NCBI GenBank assembly: GCA_947649495.1
Contig: CANSRU010000016.1
Coordinates: forward strand, 1 to 54,768
Length of the DNA: 54,768 bases
Direction: 5' to 3'
Origin: an uncultured Porphyromonadaceae bacterium
GTDB taxonomy: Bacteria > Bacteroidota > Bacteroidia > Bacteroidales > Muribaculaceae
Below the pieces are notes generated by a model that was given only the letters and a program-made list of their open reading frames with translations, had not been told where the DNA came from and made no database searches. The translations under genes and the position numbers were made by a program. How positions within the stretch are numbered: the stretch's first letter is position 1; the number at the start of each line of letters is the position of its first letter. Below, piece after piece: positions 26,006-35,107 of the stretch.

Positions 26006-26110
26006 GATTATATCCAAAAATCAAACAATGACACGAGCCGGGGCGGTGCCTTTGGCCGGGCATTTCTGCGGTGAGTGTCGATTAATTAACTATTTATCAA
26101 TTAATTAAAA
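26006..26110 (+). promoter_or_regulatory. putative structured ribosomal-protein leader of rplM
   Basis: About 105 nt of untranslated RNA. GACAC (26030-26034) and GTGTC (26075-26079) can close a GC-rich domain that contains GAGCCGGGGCGG, then TGCC, GGCC and CGGGC blocks able to pair in more than one way. An AT-rich unstructured stretch follows before the GTG start. Leaders of L13 operons are often bound by the product as negative feedback. That this is such a site is inference from place and structure. Confidence 0.45.
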
Positions 26111-26590
26111 GTGGATACTTTAAGCTACAGAACTCTTACTCCCAACGCTGAAAGCGTGGAAAAGGAATGGGTGGTAATCGATGCCACCGACCAGCATCTG
26201 GGCCGTCTTTGCTCAAAGGTGGCTAAGATTCTGCGCGGCAAACACAAGCCTACCTACTCTCCCAACGTGGAGTGCGGCGACAACGTGATTATCGTAAACG
26301 CCGACAAGGTGGTGCTCACCGGTAAAAAAATGACCGACCGCGTTTATCTTTCTTACACAGGCTATCCCGGTGGCCAGCGTGAAGCTACCCCCGAGCTCCT
26401 GATGAAGAAATCTTTCAACAAGCACATCAAAGCCGGTTATCACCCCCTCTATATCAAGGTGGTGAAGGGCATGCTCCCCAAAAACCGTCTGGGCCGTCGC
26501 ATTATCGAAAACATGCACGTGTACAATGGTCCCAACCATCCCCACGAAGCCCAGAACCCGAAAGTAATCGATATCAACAAAATGAAATAA
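26111..26590 (+). CDS. rplM: 50S ribosomal protein L13
   Basis: 159 residues from a GTG start. The GTG is supported because the translation begins MDTLSYRTLTPNAESVEKEW, which is how the Bacteroidota protein normally starts, and no ATG lies at an equivalent place. Family landmarks: WVVIDATDQHLGRLCSKVAK, LRGKHKPTYSPNVECGDNV, YTGYPGGQ, and KGMLPKNRLGR. It is an early-assembly 23S rRNA-binding protein. Followed after 11 bp by rpsI, the usual pair. A 105-nt leader precedes it. Confidence 0.98.
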   Translation: MDTLSYRTLTPNAESVEKEWVVIDATDQHLGRLCSKVAKILRGKHKPTYSPNVECGDNVIIVNADKVVLTGKKMTDRVYLSYTGYPGGQREATPELLMKKSFNKHIKAGYHPLYIKVVKGMLPKNRLGRRIIENMHVYNGPNHPHEAQNPKVIDINKMK

Positions 26591-26601
26591 TTCACTGAAG
26601 T

Positions 26602-26988
26602 ATGGAAACAGTTAATGCAGTAGGCCGTCGTAAGGCCGCCGTGGCTCGTGTGATTGTAAAGGAAGGCAACGGTGCCATCACAATCAACAAACGCCCCTTG
26701 GAAGTTTACTTCCCCTCTTCGATACTTCAGTACATCGTAAAGCAGCCTCTGCTCACTCTCGAGGCAGCTGAAAAGTACGATGTGAAAGTTAACCTTGACG
26801 GTGGTGGCTACAAAGGTCAGGCCGAAGCTCTTCGTCTTGCCATTGCCCGCGCTCTCGTCAAGATCAATCCCGACGACAAGTCGGCACTCCGCGCCCAGGG
26901 ATTCATGACCCGCGACCCGCGTTCTGTTGAACGTAAGAAACCCGGTCAGCCCAAGGCACGCAAGCGCTTCCAGTTCTCCAAGCGTTAA
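26602..26988 (+). CDS. rpsI: 30S ribosomal protein S9
   Basis: 128 residues, full length. Starts METVNAVGRRKAAVARVIV and ends with the basic tail RKKPGQPKARKRFQFSKR, whose last residues reach the P-site tRNA in the ribosome. GGGYKGQAEALRLAIARAL is the family core. Co-transcribed with rplM (11 bp gap). 121 bp separate it from rpsB; no clear -7 box or terminator is seen there, so rplM-rpsI-rpsB-tsf may be one transcript. Confidence 0.98.
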   Translation: METVNAVGRRKAAVARVIVKEGNGAITINKRPLEVYFPSSILQYIVKQPLLTLEAAEKYDVKVNLDGGGYKGQAEALRLAIARALVKINPDDKSALRAQGFMTRDPRSVERKKPGQPKARKRFQFSKR

Positions 26989-27109
26989 TATCCCGCAGCA
27001 TCACATGGCTGCTTGATAATAAGTGTTTAGTATCTAAATTCCGCGGATGGACACGTTCCCTACTGTGGAGTTGTAAAAAACAAAAGAACGTAAACAATCT
27101 TTACACAAA

Positions 27110-27940
27110 ATGTCAACACCTACATTTGACCAACTTTTAGAAGCAGGTTGCCATTTCGGTCACCTTAAAAGAAAATGGAATCCTGCCATGGCTCCTTACA
27201 TCTTCATGGAGCGCAACGGTATCCACATCATAGACCTCTACAAGACAGCTGCCAAGCTGGACGAGGCCGCCAACGCCCTCAAGAGCATAGCCAAAGCCGG
27301 CAAGAAAGTGCTCTTCGTGGCAACTAAAAAACAGGCCAAACAAGTAATCGCCGACAAAGCTGCAAGCGTTAACATGCCTTATGTTATCGAACGCTGGCCC
27401 GGCGGTATGCTTACCAACTTCCCCACCATCCGCAAGGCTGTCAAGAAAATGACCGCCATCGACAAGATGACCAAGGATGGTACTTTCGACAATCTCTCTA
27501 AGCGTGAGAAACTCCAGATCACCCGTCAGCGTGCCAAACTCGAGAAGACTCTCGGCTCTATCGCCGACCTCAACCGTCTTCCCTCGGCTCTCTTCGTGGT
27601 TGATGTGCTCAAAGAACGTATCGCAGTGGCTGAGGCCAACCGTCTCGGTATCCCCGTGTTCGCTATCGTTGACACCAACTCCGATCCTTCTGACGTGGAC
27701 TTCGTGATCCCCGCCAACGACGACGCCTCAAAGTCTATCGAGCTCATCCTCGACACTGTTTGTGGTGCTATGGCCGAAGGTCTCGAAGAACGCAAGGTGG
27801 AGAAAGTCGACACTCAGGCTGCTGAAGGCGAGCAGGCTGCTCCCCGTCGCGAGCGCCGTCGCGTGAGCCGCGCTCCCAAGGGCGAGGCTGAAGCTCAGGC
27901 CGAGGAAACTCCCGCCGAAGAAGCTCCCGCAGCTGAATAA
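27110..27940 (+). CDS. rpsB: 30S ribosomal protein S2
   Basis: 276 residues. Core landmarks: [50 protein letters not shown], and [25 protein letters not shown]. The last 45 residues are a low-complexity tail rich in Ala, Glu and Arg ([19 protein letters not shown] and onward), longer than in E. coli but usual for Bacteroidales. Followed by tsf after 40 bp, the widely conserved pair. The 121-bp gap upstream could hold an S2 leader; I can make out only a weak hairpin. Confidence 0.98.
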   Translation: MSTPTFDQLLEAGCHFGHLKRKWNPAMAPYIFMERNGIHIIDLYKTAAKLDEAANALKSIAKAGKKVLFVATKKQAKQVIADKAASVNMPYVIERWPGGMLTNFPTIRKAVKKMTAIDKMTKDGTFDNLSKREKLQITRQRAKLEKTLGSIADLNRLPSALFVVDVLKERIAVAEANRLGIPVFAIVDTNSDPSDVDFVIPANDDASKSIELILDTVCGAMAEGLEERKVEKVDTQAAEGEQAAPRRERRRVSRAPKGEAEAQAEETPAEEAPAAE

Positions 27941-27980
27941 ATTCATCTATTTTTACTAACATTCTACACTACTATTCAAT

Positions 27981-28973
27981 ATGGCAGTAACAATGGCAGA
28001 AATCACCAAACTGCGTCACTTGACAAGTGCCGGTTTGATGGACTGCAAAAAAGCTCTCGCCGAGACCAACGGCGATATAGAAGCAGCCGTGGAAATCCTC
28101 CGCAAGAAGGGTCAGGCTGTGGCAGCAAAGCGTGAGGACCGTCAGGCTTCCGAAGGTTGCGTGCTCGCCAAAAACGAAGGTAACTTCGCAGCCGTTGTGG
28201 CCTTGAAGTGCGAAACTGACTTCGTGGCTAAGAATGCCGGATTCGTTGACCTCACCAAGCGTATCCTTGACGCAGCTCTCGCTGCCAAGGCTAAATCGCT
28301 TGAGGAAGTCAAGGCTCTTCAGCTTGATGGCCGTGCCATTGCCGACCTCATCGTTGAGGAGAGCGGCAAGACCGGCGAAAAGATGGAGCTCGGCGCTTAC
28401 GAATATATCGAGGCTCCCTCCACCACTTCTTACAATCACCTCGGCAACAAGCTCGCTACAATAGCCGGCTTCAACCTCGAAGGTGTGGACTATCAGGTGG
28501 GTCGCGACGTAGCCATGCAGGTTGCTTCGATGAATCCCGTGGCTGTTGACCGCGACAGCGTTCCCCAGTCGGTTAAGGATTCTGAGTACAACGTGGCTGT
28601 GGACAAGACCAAGGAAGAGCAGGTTAAGAAAGCTGTTGAGGCAGCTCTCAAGAAAGCCGGCATCAACCCCAACCTCGTCGACAGCGAAGCTCACATCGAG
28701 TCAAACATAGCCAAGGGATGGCTCACTGAAGAAGAGGCTGAAAAGGCTCGCGCCATAGCTAAGGAAACCGCCGAGGCCAAGGCTGCCAACCTCCCCGAGC
28801 AGATGATTCAGAACATCGCCCAGGGCCGTCTCAACAAGTTCTTCAAGGAATCTTGCCTTCTGGAACAGGAATTCGTTAAGGACGCAACTCTCACCATCGG
28901 CCAGTACCTCGAAAAGGCACAGAAGGGTCTTGTGGCTGTTGAGTTCAAGCGTGTAAACCTCAACGAAGACTAA
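27981..28973 (+). CDS. tsf: translation elongation factor Ts
   Basis: 330 residues. It exchanges GDP for GTP on EF-Tu. The start of the mature protein, MAEITKLRHLTSAGLMDCKKAL, is at residue 5 of this frame, so the ATG at 27993 is an equally good or better start. GNFAAVVALKCETDFVAKN is the second family signature. The core domains and the C-terminal SCLLEQEFVKD helix are present. Last gene of the ribosomal cluster; a hairpin at 29012-29047 follows. Confidence 0.97.
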   Translation: MAVTMAEITKLRHLTSAGLMDCKKALAETNGDIEAAVEILRKKGQAVAAKREDRQASEGCVLAKNEGNFAAVVALKCETDFVAKNAGFVDLTKRILDAALAAKAKSLEEVKALQLDGRAIADLIVEESGKTGEKMELGAYEYIEAPSTTSYNHLGNKLATIAGFNLEGVDYQVGRDVAMQVASMNPVAVDRDSVPQSVKDSEYNVAVDKTKEEQVKKAVEAALKKAGINPNLVDSEAHIESNIAKGWLTEEEAEKARAIAKETAEAKAANLPEQMIQNIAQGRLNKFFKESCLLEQEFVKDATLTIGQYLEKAQKGLVAVEFKRVNLNED

Positions 28974-29011
28974 TCAGCAGCGCTGAAGTCATAACATAAC
29001 TTTGCATATAG

Positions 29012-29047
29012 AATATCTCCCGCATCGGTTACGGTGCGGGAGATATT
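29012..29047. terminator. hairpin between tsf and the DUF4831 gene
   Basis: AATATCTCCCGCA (29012-29024) pairs perfectly with 29035-29047 around a 10-nt loop. It lies 38 nt after tsf, between convergent genes. T runs are weak on both sides. Confidence 0.6.
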
Positions 29048-29162
29048 TGCGTTTATCAGGTTACTGTTATGTTGCCGGCTGATGCTTTCCACTCTAAGTG
29101 CATAGGAGAGTACCGGTTTCCGGCCTGAATGCGGCCGGAGAGATGATATTTTTTCCGTGGGG

Positions 29163-30248
29163 TTATTCTACAGTGGCCACGCCTAATTCCGTTATGGCGC
29201 CTGTCGAAGGCATGAATGTGGCGTAGGCGGGAGCTTTCTTGTCGGTAAAAATGTTGGGGTCGAGACCAAACACCACTCCATAGTCGGCCACCTTCACATT
29301 CTTGCAGCATATATCCTTGCCCATGAACGTTACGGTAAGGTCGGCCGCTCCCGGTATGCGGTAGGCGAATCCACCCTTGGGAAAGCGTTTCTCCTCACCT
29401 TTCTCGTTGACAGGGAGTTTGCCACGCTCGGATATCTTTATGTTGAGATATATTGGGTCGCCCCCGAGATTATCGGCATTTACCAGTCCGTCCACGGCTG
29501 ATAGGCGCGCCACCACAATCGTCGAGTCGGATTTGGATGGATTTACGGTATATGTGCGTACTTCTGTCGATGTCTGCGTTGTGCCGAGAAACATTGCTGT
29601 GAGGGCTTCTTCCTGAGCGGCAAGATTGTCGAGCACCAGTTTCATGGCCTGACCATCGGACGGCATCTGGTCGGCCGAGCCTGAAAGGATATCGCTGCGG
29701 TTCTGCCGCAGTTCGTATATGCGGGCTGCGGCGAGCTCGGCACGCTTGGCCGACGATGGACTTTGGAGCATTTCTGCTGTCACGGCCTGCTTGGCGGCCG
29801 GGGTCTGCAGAATGGTCGGCTTGGCTTCAACGGCTTTCGGCAGCTCCACGGTCTCTTCAGGGTTTATGGCCTCGGTGTTGATGCTCAGCGGGAAGTTGTT
29901 TTCGTTTATCATTATATACGGAGTGGTGCCCGCCTTGAACTGCACCTGATATTGTTCCTTGAGGTCGGCTACACCGCTGGTGCTCAATGTCGCTGATTCC
30001 AAAGAATAGGTGGTGGAAGCAGCCGTTATCGGTTCCATTCCGAGATATTTCTTGGCATATCGGAAAAATTCCCCCGGTTCCTTCACGGTTTTCTTCGCTT
30101 CAAGCGTGACGTTTATCCGGGTGGAGGGGAGGGTGTAGATCAGCGCATATTCATTGATTTTGGTGGCGTTGAGCCGCTGGGTGGTCTGCGCTGATACGTT
30201 TGCTGTCGCCATGGCGGCGAGCAAGAGTATGGTGGCTTTTGTTTTCAT
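29163..30248 (-). CDS. DUF4831 family secreted protein
   Basis: 361 residues from the ATG at 30248, chosen for its signal peptide (MKTKATILLLAAMATANVSA). The longer frame begins inside the end of nnrDE. The body resembles DUF4831, found in Bacteroidota: an N-terminal YALIYTLPSTRINVTLEAKK strand region, EFFRYAKKYLG, and a C-terminal barrel-like region with KGGFAYRIPGAADLTV. The middle has a helical, Ala-rich linker. It is predicted to be periplasmic; no function is known to me. It follows nnrDE by 22 bp and should be co-transcribed with it. Confidence 0.88.
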   Translation of the reverse strand: MKTKATILLLAAMATANVSAQTTQRLNATKINEYALIYTLPSTRINVTLEAKKTVKEPGEFFRYAKKYLGMEPITAASTTYSLESATLSTSGVADLKEQYQVQFKAGTTPYIMINENNFPLSINTEAINPEETVELPKAVEAKPTILQTPAAKQAVTAEMLQSPSSAKRAELAAARIYELRQNRSDILSGSADQMPSDGQAMKLVLDNLAAQEEALTAMFLGTTQTSTEVRTYTVNPSKSDSTIVVARLSAVDGLVNADNLGGDPIYLNIKISERGKLPVNEKGEEKRFPKGGFAYRIPGAADLTVTFMGKDICCKNVKVADYGVVFGLDPNIFTDKKAPAYATFMPSTGAITELGVATVE

Positions 30249-30270
30249 GTCGGTTTCTCTGTGTCTGGAT

Positions 30271-31809
30271 TTATACAAACGATTGGCGGGGTTGCTGCAT
30301 TATGAGCATTATGGCGCGGCCTATGTGGGCGGCTATGTCGCCTGCGGTCACGCCGTAGTCGCCATTAACGGATGCCGCCATTTGTCCGGCCACACCATGT
30401 ATATATGCGGCGATTATCGCACTCACTTCAGGTTTATAGCCTTGGGCTATGAACGATGTCAGCACTCCGGTCAGTACATCGCCGGCTCCGGGAGTGGCCA
30501 TGGCCGGGCTGCCTGATGAGTTGAAGTACACTTTCCCGTCGGGTCTCACCAATGCTGTGTGATGCCCTTTGAGGAGTATCAGCAGATTGTAGTGGCGCGA
30601 AACCTCAAGTGCCTTTATCAGCCGTGCTTCGGCCGAGGTGTGCTCTCCAAACAGCCTGTCAAACTCTCCGGTGTGGGGTGTAAGCACCGACAGCATCGGT
30701 ATGTGGTTGAGAAGCTGAGGTCTGGCCGCTATGCAGTTGAGCGCGTCTGCGTCTATGACAAGTGGCTTCGTCGATTTTTTCAGAAAAGCCTCTACGGCGT
30801 TGACTGTGGTTTCGGAGGTGCCTATTCCCGGGCCGATGCCGATTCCGGTATATGGATGGTCAAGGCGGATGTCCGATAGCATCAGTTTATGGTCGTCAGA
30901 CTCGAACATTGCCTCCGGCACCGAGGTCTGGGCTATCTGATAGGCGCACTGGGGGGCGAAAAGCGTCACCTTGCCGGCTCCCGAACGCAGCGCTCCCGAG
31001 CAGGCTAATATGGCCGCACCTGCCATTCCGAAACGTCCGGCCACCAAGCAAGCCGAGCCGAAGTCTGCTTTGCTGCAGAAGGGTTGACGCGGTTTCAGCA
31101 ATGTCTTGATTTCCGTTTCCTCAATGAGGTGGAAATTGCTTTTGTGTGCTTCGATAGCCTCGTGGCTGAGCCCTATGTCGAGCACTTTCCATTGGCCTAT
31201 GAGCGGGGCGTTTTCGGCGAAAAAGAATGATATGCGCGGAAACTGCACCGCAAGGGTCAGTGTGGCGTGTATGGTGTTGCGGGCCTGTGAACGGTAATTC
31301 CATTCGCTGAACATGCCGCTCGGTATGTCTATCGACACTACGGTGGCGCCCGATTCGTTGATGTAGCGTACAAGTGCCATGAATCCCCCCGACAGAGGTT
31401 CGCGCAGCCCCGAGCCGAACAGTCCGTCAATAACGAGGTCAGTCGAGCTTATCTCGGGAGTGTTGAATGTGCTGGTTATCTCGTGGAAGTCGGCCGCGGG
31501 ATAGTCCAGACGGAACCGGTCGCGCAGGCGCCGGCAGTCGGGCTTTATGTTGGCCCCGCCAATGTTGAACAGGTACACCGACGGATTGAAGCCACGGTCT
31601 ATCAGCTGAATGGCCGTGGCGAGAGCATCGGCGCCATTGTTGCCCGGGCCGGCAAACACGATGGTGCGCTTCGACGGGCGCCAGCGGGTGGCTATCTCCG
31701 AGGCTGCGCCTTCGCCCACCCGCTCCACCAAGGTCGCTGTGGTTATGGCCTCGCGGCTAAGTGTCTGCTGCTCTATGGTGTGTATATCGTCAGTAGTGAA
31801 GAGTTTCAT
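30271..31809 (-). CDS. nnrDE: bifunctional NAD(P)H-hydrate epimerase / dehydratase
   Basis: 512 residues, a fusion of two repair enzymes. The N-terminal YjeF_N epimerase (about 1-215) shows VFAGPGNNGADALATAI and the VIDGLFGSGLREPLSG and SIDIPSGM motifs. The C-terminal ribokinase-like dehydratase (about 225-505) shows the GIGPGIG loop, VIDADALN, LTPHTGEFDRL, and the catalytic GSPAMATPGAGDVLTGVL. Together they convert damaged, hydrated NADH or NADPH back to the active cofactor, using ATP or ADP. The gene is divergent from hpt, with its own -7 box at 31848-31855, and is followed by the DUF4831 gene. Confidence 0.95.
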   Translation of the reverse strand: MKLFTTDDIHTIEQQTLSREAITTATLVERVGEGAASEIATRWRPSKRTIVFAGPGNNGADALATAIQLIDRGFNPSVYLFNIGGANIKPDCRRLRDRFRLDYPAADFHEITSTFNTPEISSTDLVIDGLFGSGLREPLSGGFMALVRYINESGATVVSIDIPSGMFSEWNYRSQARNTIHATLTLAVQFPRISFFFAENAPLIGQWKVLDIGLSHEAIEAHKSNFHLIEETEIKTLLKPRQPFCSKADFGSACLVAGRFGMAGAAILACSGALRSGAGKVTLFAPQCAYQIAQTSVPEAMFESDDHKLMLSDIRLDHPYTGIGIGPGIGTSETTVNAVEAFLKKSTKPLVIDADALNCIAARPQLLNHIPMLSVLTPHTGEFDRLFGEHTSAEARLIKALEVSRHYNLLILLKGHHTALVRPDGKVYFNSSGSPAMATPGAGDVLTGVLTSFIAQGYKPEVSAIIAAYIHGVAGQMAASVNGDYGVTAGDIAAHIGRAIMLIMQQPRQSFV

Positions 31810-31847
31810 CGTCTGAATATGTGCAAAATCGAAGTTTATGTAGATTA

Positions 31848-31855
31848 CAAAATTA
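31848..31855 (-). promoter_or_regulatory. promoter of nnrDE-DUF4831
   Basis: TAATTTTG on the minus strand is an exact -7 element, giving a leader of about 30 nt before the ATG at 31809. It lies 33 bp from the hpt -7 box on the other strand, so the two promoters are back to back. Confidence 0.6.
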
Positions 31856-31887
31856 CAAATTCTTTTTTCACTGATTGAGATTTTTAC

Positions 31888-31895
31888 TAATTTTG
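31888..31895 (+). promoter_or_regulatory. promoter of hpt-adk
   Basis: TAATTTTG, exact, with a T6 run (31863-31868) 19 bp upstream as the -33 element. The ATG at 31924 is 28 bp downstream. Confidence 0.65.
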
Positions 31896-31923
31896 CGCCA
31901 ATTATTAAATATTTTTTTCGCCG

Positions 31924-32475
31924 ATGAGAACAGTCACCTACAAAGGCATGACCTTTGTGCCGTATCTGGAGAATGCAAAAATTCAGGCCCGTATCAGCGA
32001 ACTGGCCCGTAAAATCACCGAAGAATGCCGCGGCACCCGTCCGTTGTTCCTGTGTGTGCTCAACGGGGCGTTTCCCTTTGCCGCCGACCTCTTCCGCGGG
32101 GTTGACCTTCCCGATGCCGAGATTTCGTTCATCAGGCTGAAAAGCTACGAGGGCACATCGTCGACAGGCGTGGTGAAAGAGGTGCTCGGGCTGACCGAGG
32201 ATGTCGAAGGCCGCACCGTGATAGTGATTGAGGATATTGTAGACACCGGCAAAACCATAGCCAATCTGGTTAACGACCTCAAGGCCAAGAATCCGGCTGA
32301 TATAAAGATAGCTACCTTGCTGTTCAAGCCCGAGTCGCTGCAGGCCGATGTAACCCCCGACTATGTGGGTTTTGAGATTCCGTCCGATTTCATAATAGGT
32401 TTCGGACTCGATCTCGACGGATTGGCACGCAATCTACCCGATATATGGGTGCTTAGCGAGGAACACGACAATTGA
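31924..32475 (+). CDS. hpt: hypoxanthine phosphoribosyltransferase
   Basis: 183 residues, the normal size. Salvages hypoxanthine (and usually guanine) with PRPP to IMP or GMP in the cytoplasm. The PRPP-binding signature is VIVIEDIVDTGKTIANL near 99-115, with catalytic aspartate in the EDIVDTG motif. LFLCVLNGAFPFAADL is the N-terminal pyrophosphate-binding region and FIIGFGLDLDGLARNLPDI the base-binding end. adk begins 23 bp later, so the two purine genes form an operon. Confidence 0.96.
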   Translation: MRTVTYKGMTFVPYLENAKIQARISELARKITEECRGTRPLFLCVLNGAFPFAADLFRGVDLPDAEISFIRLKSYEGTSSTGVVKEVLGLTEDVEGRTVIVIEDIVDTGKTIANLVNDLKAKNPADIKIATLLFKPESLQADVTPDYVGFEIPSDFIIGFGLDLDGLARNLPDIWVLSEEHDN

Positions 32476-32498
32476 TTTTTCCAACAAAAGTTATAGAA

Positions 32499-33077
32499 AT
32501 GTATAATTTAGTAGTTTTCGGTGCCCCCGGAAGCGGGAAAGGCACACAGAGCGCACGGCTCATTGATGAGTACGGGCTGTATCATATATCCACCGGCGAG
32601 TTGCTTCGCGACCATATAGCGCGCGATACCGAGCTCGGCCGTCTGGCCAACACTTATATATCCAAGGGCAATCTGATTCCCGATGAATTGATGATTGACA
32701 TCCTCTCGCACACGCTCGACAGCAATCCCGAAACTGCCAGGGGGGTGATATTCGACGGATTTCCACGCACCATCGAGCAGGCCAAGGCGCTCAACGACAT
32801 GCTGGCCAAACGCGGCTCGAAAGTGCACGCTGTGGTTGGTCTGGAGGTGGACGATGCCGAGCTCGTTGACCGTCTGCTAAAGCGCGGTCAGGAGAGCGGC
32901 CGTAGCGACGACAATCTGGAGACTATCAACCGGCGCCTGAAGGTGTACAACGACCAGACCGCTCCTCTCCGCGATTTCTACACTTCCGAAGGTAAGTACC
33001 ATGGTATAAAGGGAAGCGGAGCCATTGACGATATATTCAATGCCATCAAATCGGCGTTGCTCCCCACCCGCGGGTAA
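32499..33077 (+). CDS. adk: adenylate kinase
   Basis: 192 residues from the ATG at 32499; an ATT-initiated or earlier frame from 32472 is not needed, because the family starts MYNLVVFGAPGSGKGTQ. The P-loop GAPGSGKGTQ is at residues 8-17, ISTGELLR follows, DGFPRT is near 88, and the LID region is short (KRGQESGRSDDNLETI), without zinc cysteines. It balances AMP, ADP and ATP. Second gene after hpt, terminated at 33117-33150. Confidence 0.97.
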   Translation: MYNLVVFGAPGSGKGTQSARLIDEYGLYHISTGELLRDHIARDTELGRLANTYISKGNLIPDELMIDILSHTLDSNPETARGVIFDGFPRTIEQAKALNDMLAKRGSKVHAVVGLEVDDAELVDRLLKRGQESGRSDDNLETINRRLKVYNDQTAPLRDFYTSEGKYHGIKGSGAIDDIFNAIKSALLPTRG

Positions 33078-33116
33078 TCAATTCCGGCGGACATAAAGCA
33101 TATAACAATATAAATG

Positions 33117-33150
33117 GACGAGGCTGTTCAAACTATTGAACAGCCTCGTC
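33117..33150 (+). terminator. terminator after adk
   Basis: GACGAGGCTGTTCAA (33117-33131) pairs perfectly with 33136-33150 around loop ACTA, followed by TGATTATTTTTATT. Confidence 0.85.
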
Positions 33151-33222
33151 TGATTATTTTTATTGGTGCCGTTTATTCACTTCCTCGAAATTATTATCAA
33201 ACTATAATTGAATCTAATCAAA

Positions 33223-33260
33223 ACCCCACGCACCGGAGCCGTAGCTTTGGTGCGCGGGGT
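33223..33260 (-). terminator. terminator of the fimbrial operon
   Basis: ACCCCACGCACC (33223-33234) pairs with GGTGCGCGGGGT (33249-33260) with one A-C mismatch; TTT follows on the minus strand. It is 43 nt past the fimbrillin stop codon. Confidence 0.65.
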
Positions 33261-33302
33261 TGATGCTTTCAGCCTCTAAAGGAGGCCGGTAGCTTTATAG
33301 CG

Positions 33303-35024
33303 TTAATCCAAATGGTTTTCGCCGATGGGCCATACGGCGTAGAGGATGCGGAATCTTGTGGGATCGTCTGCCGGAATGAAGATAGACGATTCCGACGGTA
33401 TTTTGATGAGGTGGTCGGGGTAGATCACTTCTCCTTCTCCTAGGCCGCCCTCCCACTTATCTTCGTAAATAAGCGGAGTGGGGCTGTAATATTTATATCC
33501 TTTATATAGGGTATCACCGTCGTATTTAGGATCAAGTGCCATCGGGGCTTCCAGATTCTCAACAATGTGGTCGCACCAGCATGTAAACCCATAATCGTCT
33601 AACTGATATTGCCAGTATATATCATTTATGGGATTGGCCCAGTCTTGATTGCTCTTATTGTTATAGAAATAGGGAATTTTAAACTCGGCACCTTCCACTA
33701 CTCCGGTTTCCAAATTCAGATCAAACTTGGTCATTACATAGAATTCGCTACCATTTCTGAATCTGCCTTCAAGAGCATCGAGAACAAGAGTGTAGGAGCT
33801 GTTGCTGGGGGTGTTTACTACAATATCTTCCACCCCTCGGTGATCAGTGTCAATCCAATCTTCGACGGTAGCATCGAGTTTGACGGATGTCAGGCCGATG
33901 TGGAGCACGAAATTATACGATTTGCCGGCCTGGAACGCAAAATTGAAGGGGGCAGTTACCTCACTTGTTATTTTGCTTTGGCCTCCGGCGAGGTTTGGAT
34001 CCTCGGTGATGACATCAAATTTTACAGTCACCATTACGGGGATATCTTCATTGGAATATTTGTCTATAACGGGAGTGGGCATCACCATCAGATATTTATC
34101 GTCTTTGGTGAGGTTCATCACTGTGGTGGCGTTGTCGGGAGTGAGCGTGCTGTTGATGAAATCGCCGTTTTCGGAGGTGAGTGTGTAAGTGTGTGATTTG
34201 GCCTCATAATTCTCCCATTCGCCGGTGCGGAGATTGAAGTCTCCGTTGTCACCAAATTGGCTTGAAGATATCGACACGCTGTTGATTACCACAGTCGAAT
34301 TTTCAGTAAGCGCAATCCCATGCTTGCTCAACTCACTGTTGCCGTTATCTTCATTGCCATTTTCGACACTGTTTTCATCGATGACAGCCACACGCTTGAA
34401 ACCTATGCGCGAGAGTGCATGCTTGAATCGGAAATTCACCTTCTCTTCGATGGTCTGCTTGCTGAGGTTTATTGCTCCGTTGCTATAGAGCAGGTCGATC
34501 TGATTGTCGACGTTCTCGTCCATCTTGAACGAGAGTTTGGGGTCGCCGGCTGTGGTGTTCGATGTGATAGCGGTGATGCCGGTAGTTCCGAAGGTTCCGG
34601 TATAGGGAGCATAGGCGAAGAACGATACTTTTTCGAGGGGATTGTTCGGCCAGTATTTCACGGGGGAGTACTGCCACATTCCGCCCTCGGCGTCTTCAGC
34701 GTCATCGGCGTTACCGGCTTTCCAGGTCACTTCCTGGTTGTACATGAAATTGGGTAGGTGATTGGGCGTTTCGATGTTATAGTCCTCGGTTTCGGTATAG
34801 TATCCTAATACACCGAATCCCTTTTCCTTAAGGGCGGGAAGATCCATCACTGCTGCGCGTGACTCAGGCGCGGAGGTCATGTAGGTGCTGAACATAACAG
34901 CACCATCCTCAGAGTTATTAACGTTGCTGTCGTAATTACCGAGCAGCTCTTCTTCTTGAGAGCAGCTGACTGCCGAAACAGCTGCAATGGCTACGAAAGC
35001 CATCAGAATCTTTTTAGCTTTCAT
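33303..35024 (-). CDS. fimbrillin family lipoprotein (Mfa-like)
   Basis: 573 residues. A lipoprotein signal (MKAKKILMAFVAIAAVSAVSCS, cysteine 21) is followed by the fimbrillin-like (Mfa_like_1) pattern: SEDGAVMFSTYMTSAPESRA, a likely Arg cleavage site in ESRA, then MWQYSPVKYWPNNPLEKVSFFAYAPY, which is typical of this family. VNFRFKHALSRIGFKRV and NFAFQAGKSYNFVLHIGLTSV mark the second half. Such proteins are exported as lipoproteins, trimmed by an Arg-specific protease and joined by strand exchange into type V fimbriae. The extra C-terminal 150 residues, rich in Trp, Tyr and Asp, suggest a tip or accessory subunit rather than the bulk shaft; that is inference. Last gene of the operon with DUF3575 and DUF5119. 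Confidence 0.85.
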   Translation of the reverse strand: MKAKKILMAFVAIAAVSAVSCSQEEELLGNYDSNVNNSEDGAVMFSTYMTSAPESRAAVMDLPALKEKGFGVLGYYTETEDYNIETPNHLPNFMYNQEVTWKAGNADDAEDAEGGMWQYSPVKYWPNNPLEKVSFFAYAPYTGTFGTTGITAITSNTTAGDPKLSFKMDENVDNQIDLLYSNGAINLSKQTIEEKVNFRFKHALSRIGFKRVAVIDENSVENGNEDNGNSELSKHGIALTENSTVVINSVSISSSQFGDNGDFNLRTGEWENYEAKSHTYTLTSENGDFINSTLTPDNATTVMNLTKDDKYLMVMPTPVIDKYSNEDIPVMVTVKFDVITEDPNLAGGQSKITSEVTAPFNFAFQAGKSYNFVLHIGLTSVKLDATVEDWIDTDHRGVEDIVVNTPSNSSYTLVLDALEGRFRNGSEFYVMTKFDLNLETGVVEGAEFKIPYFYNNKSNQDWANPINDIYWQYQLDDYGFTCWCDHIVENLEAPMALDPKYDGDTLYKGYKYYSPTPLIYEDKWEGGLGEGEVIYPDHLIKIPSESSIFIPADDPTRFRILYAVWPIGENHLD

Positions 35025-35107
35025 CTAAGATAAAAATTGTTTTTTGAATGATTAATTATTGGTTTATTTTTAATTGATTATCGGTTTTATTAAATCAATG
35101 TACGGTT

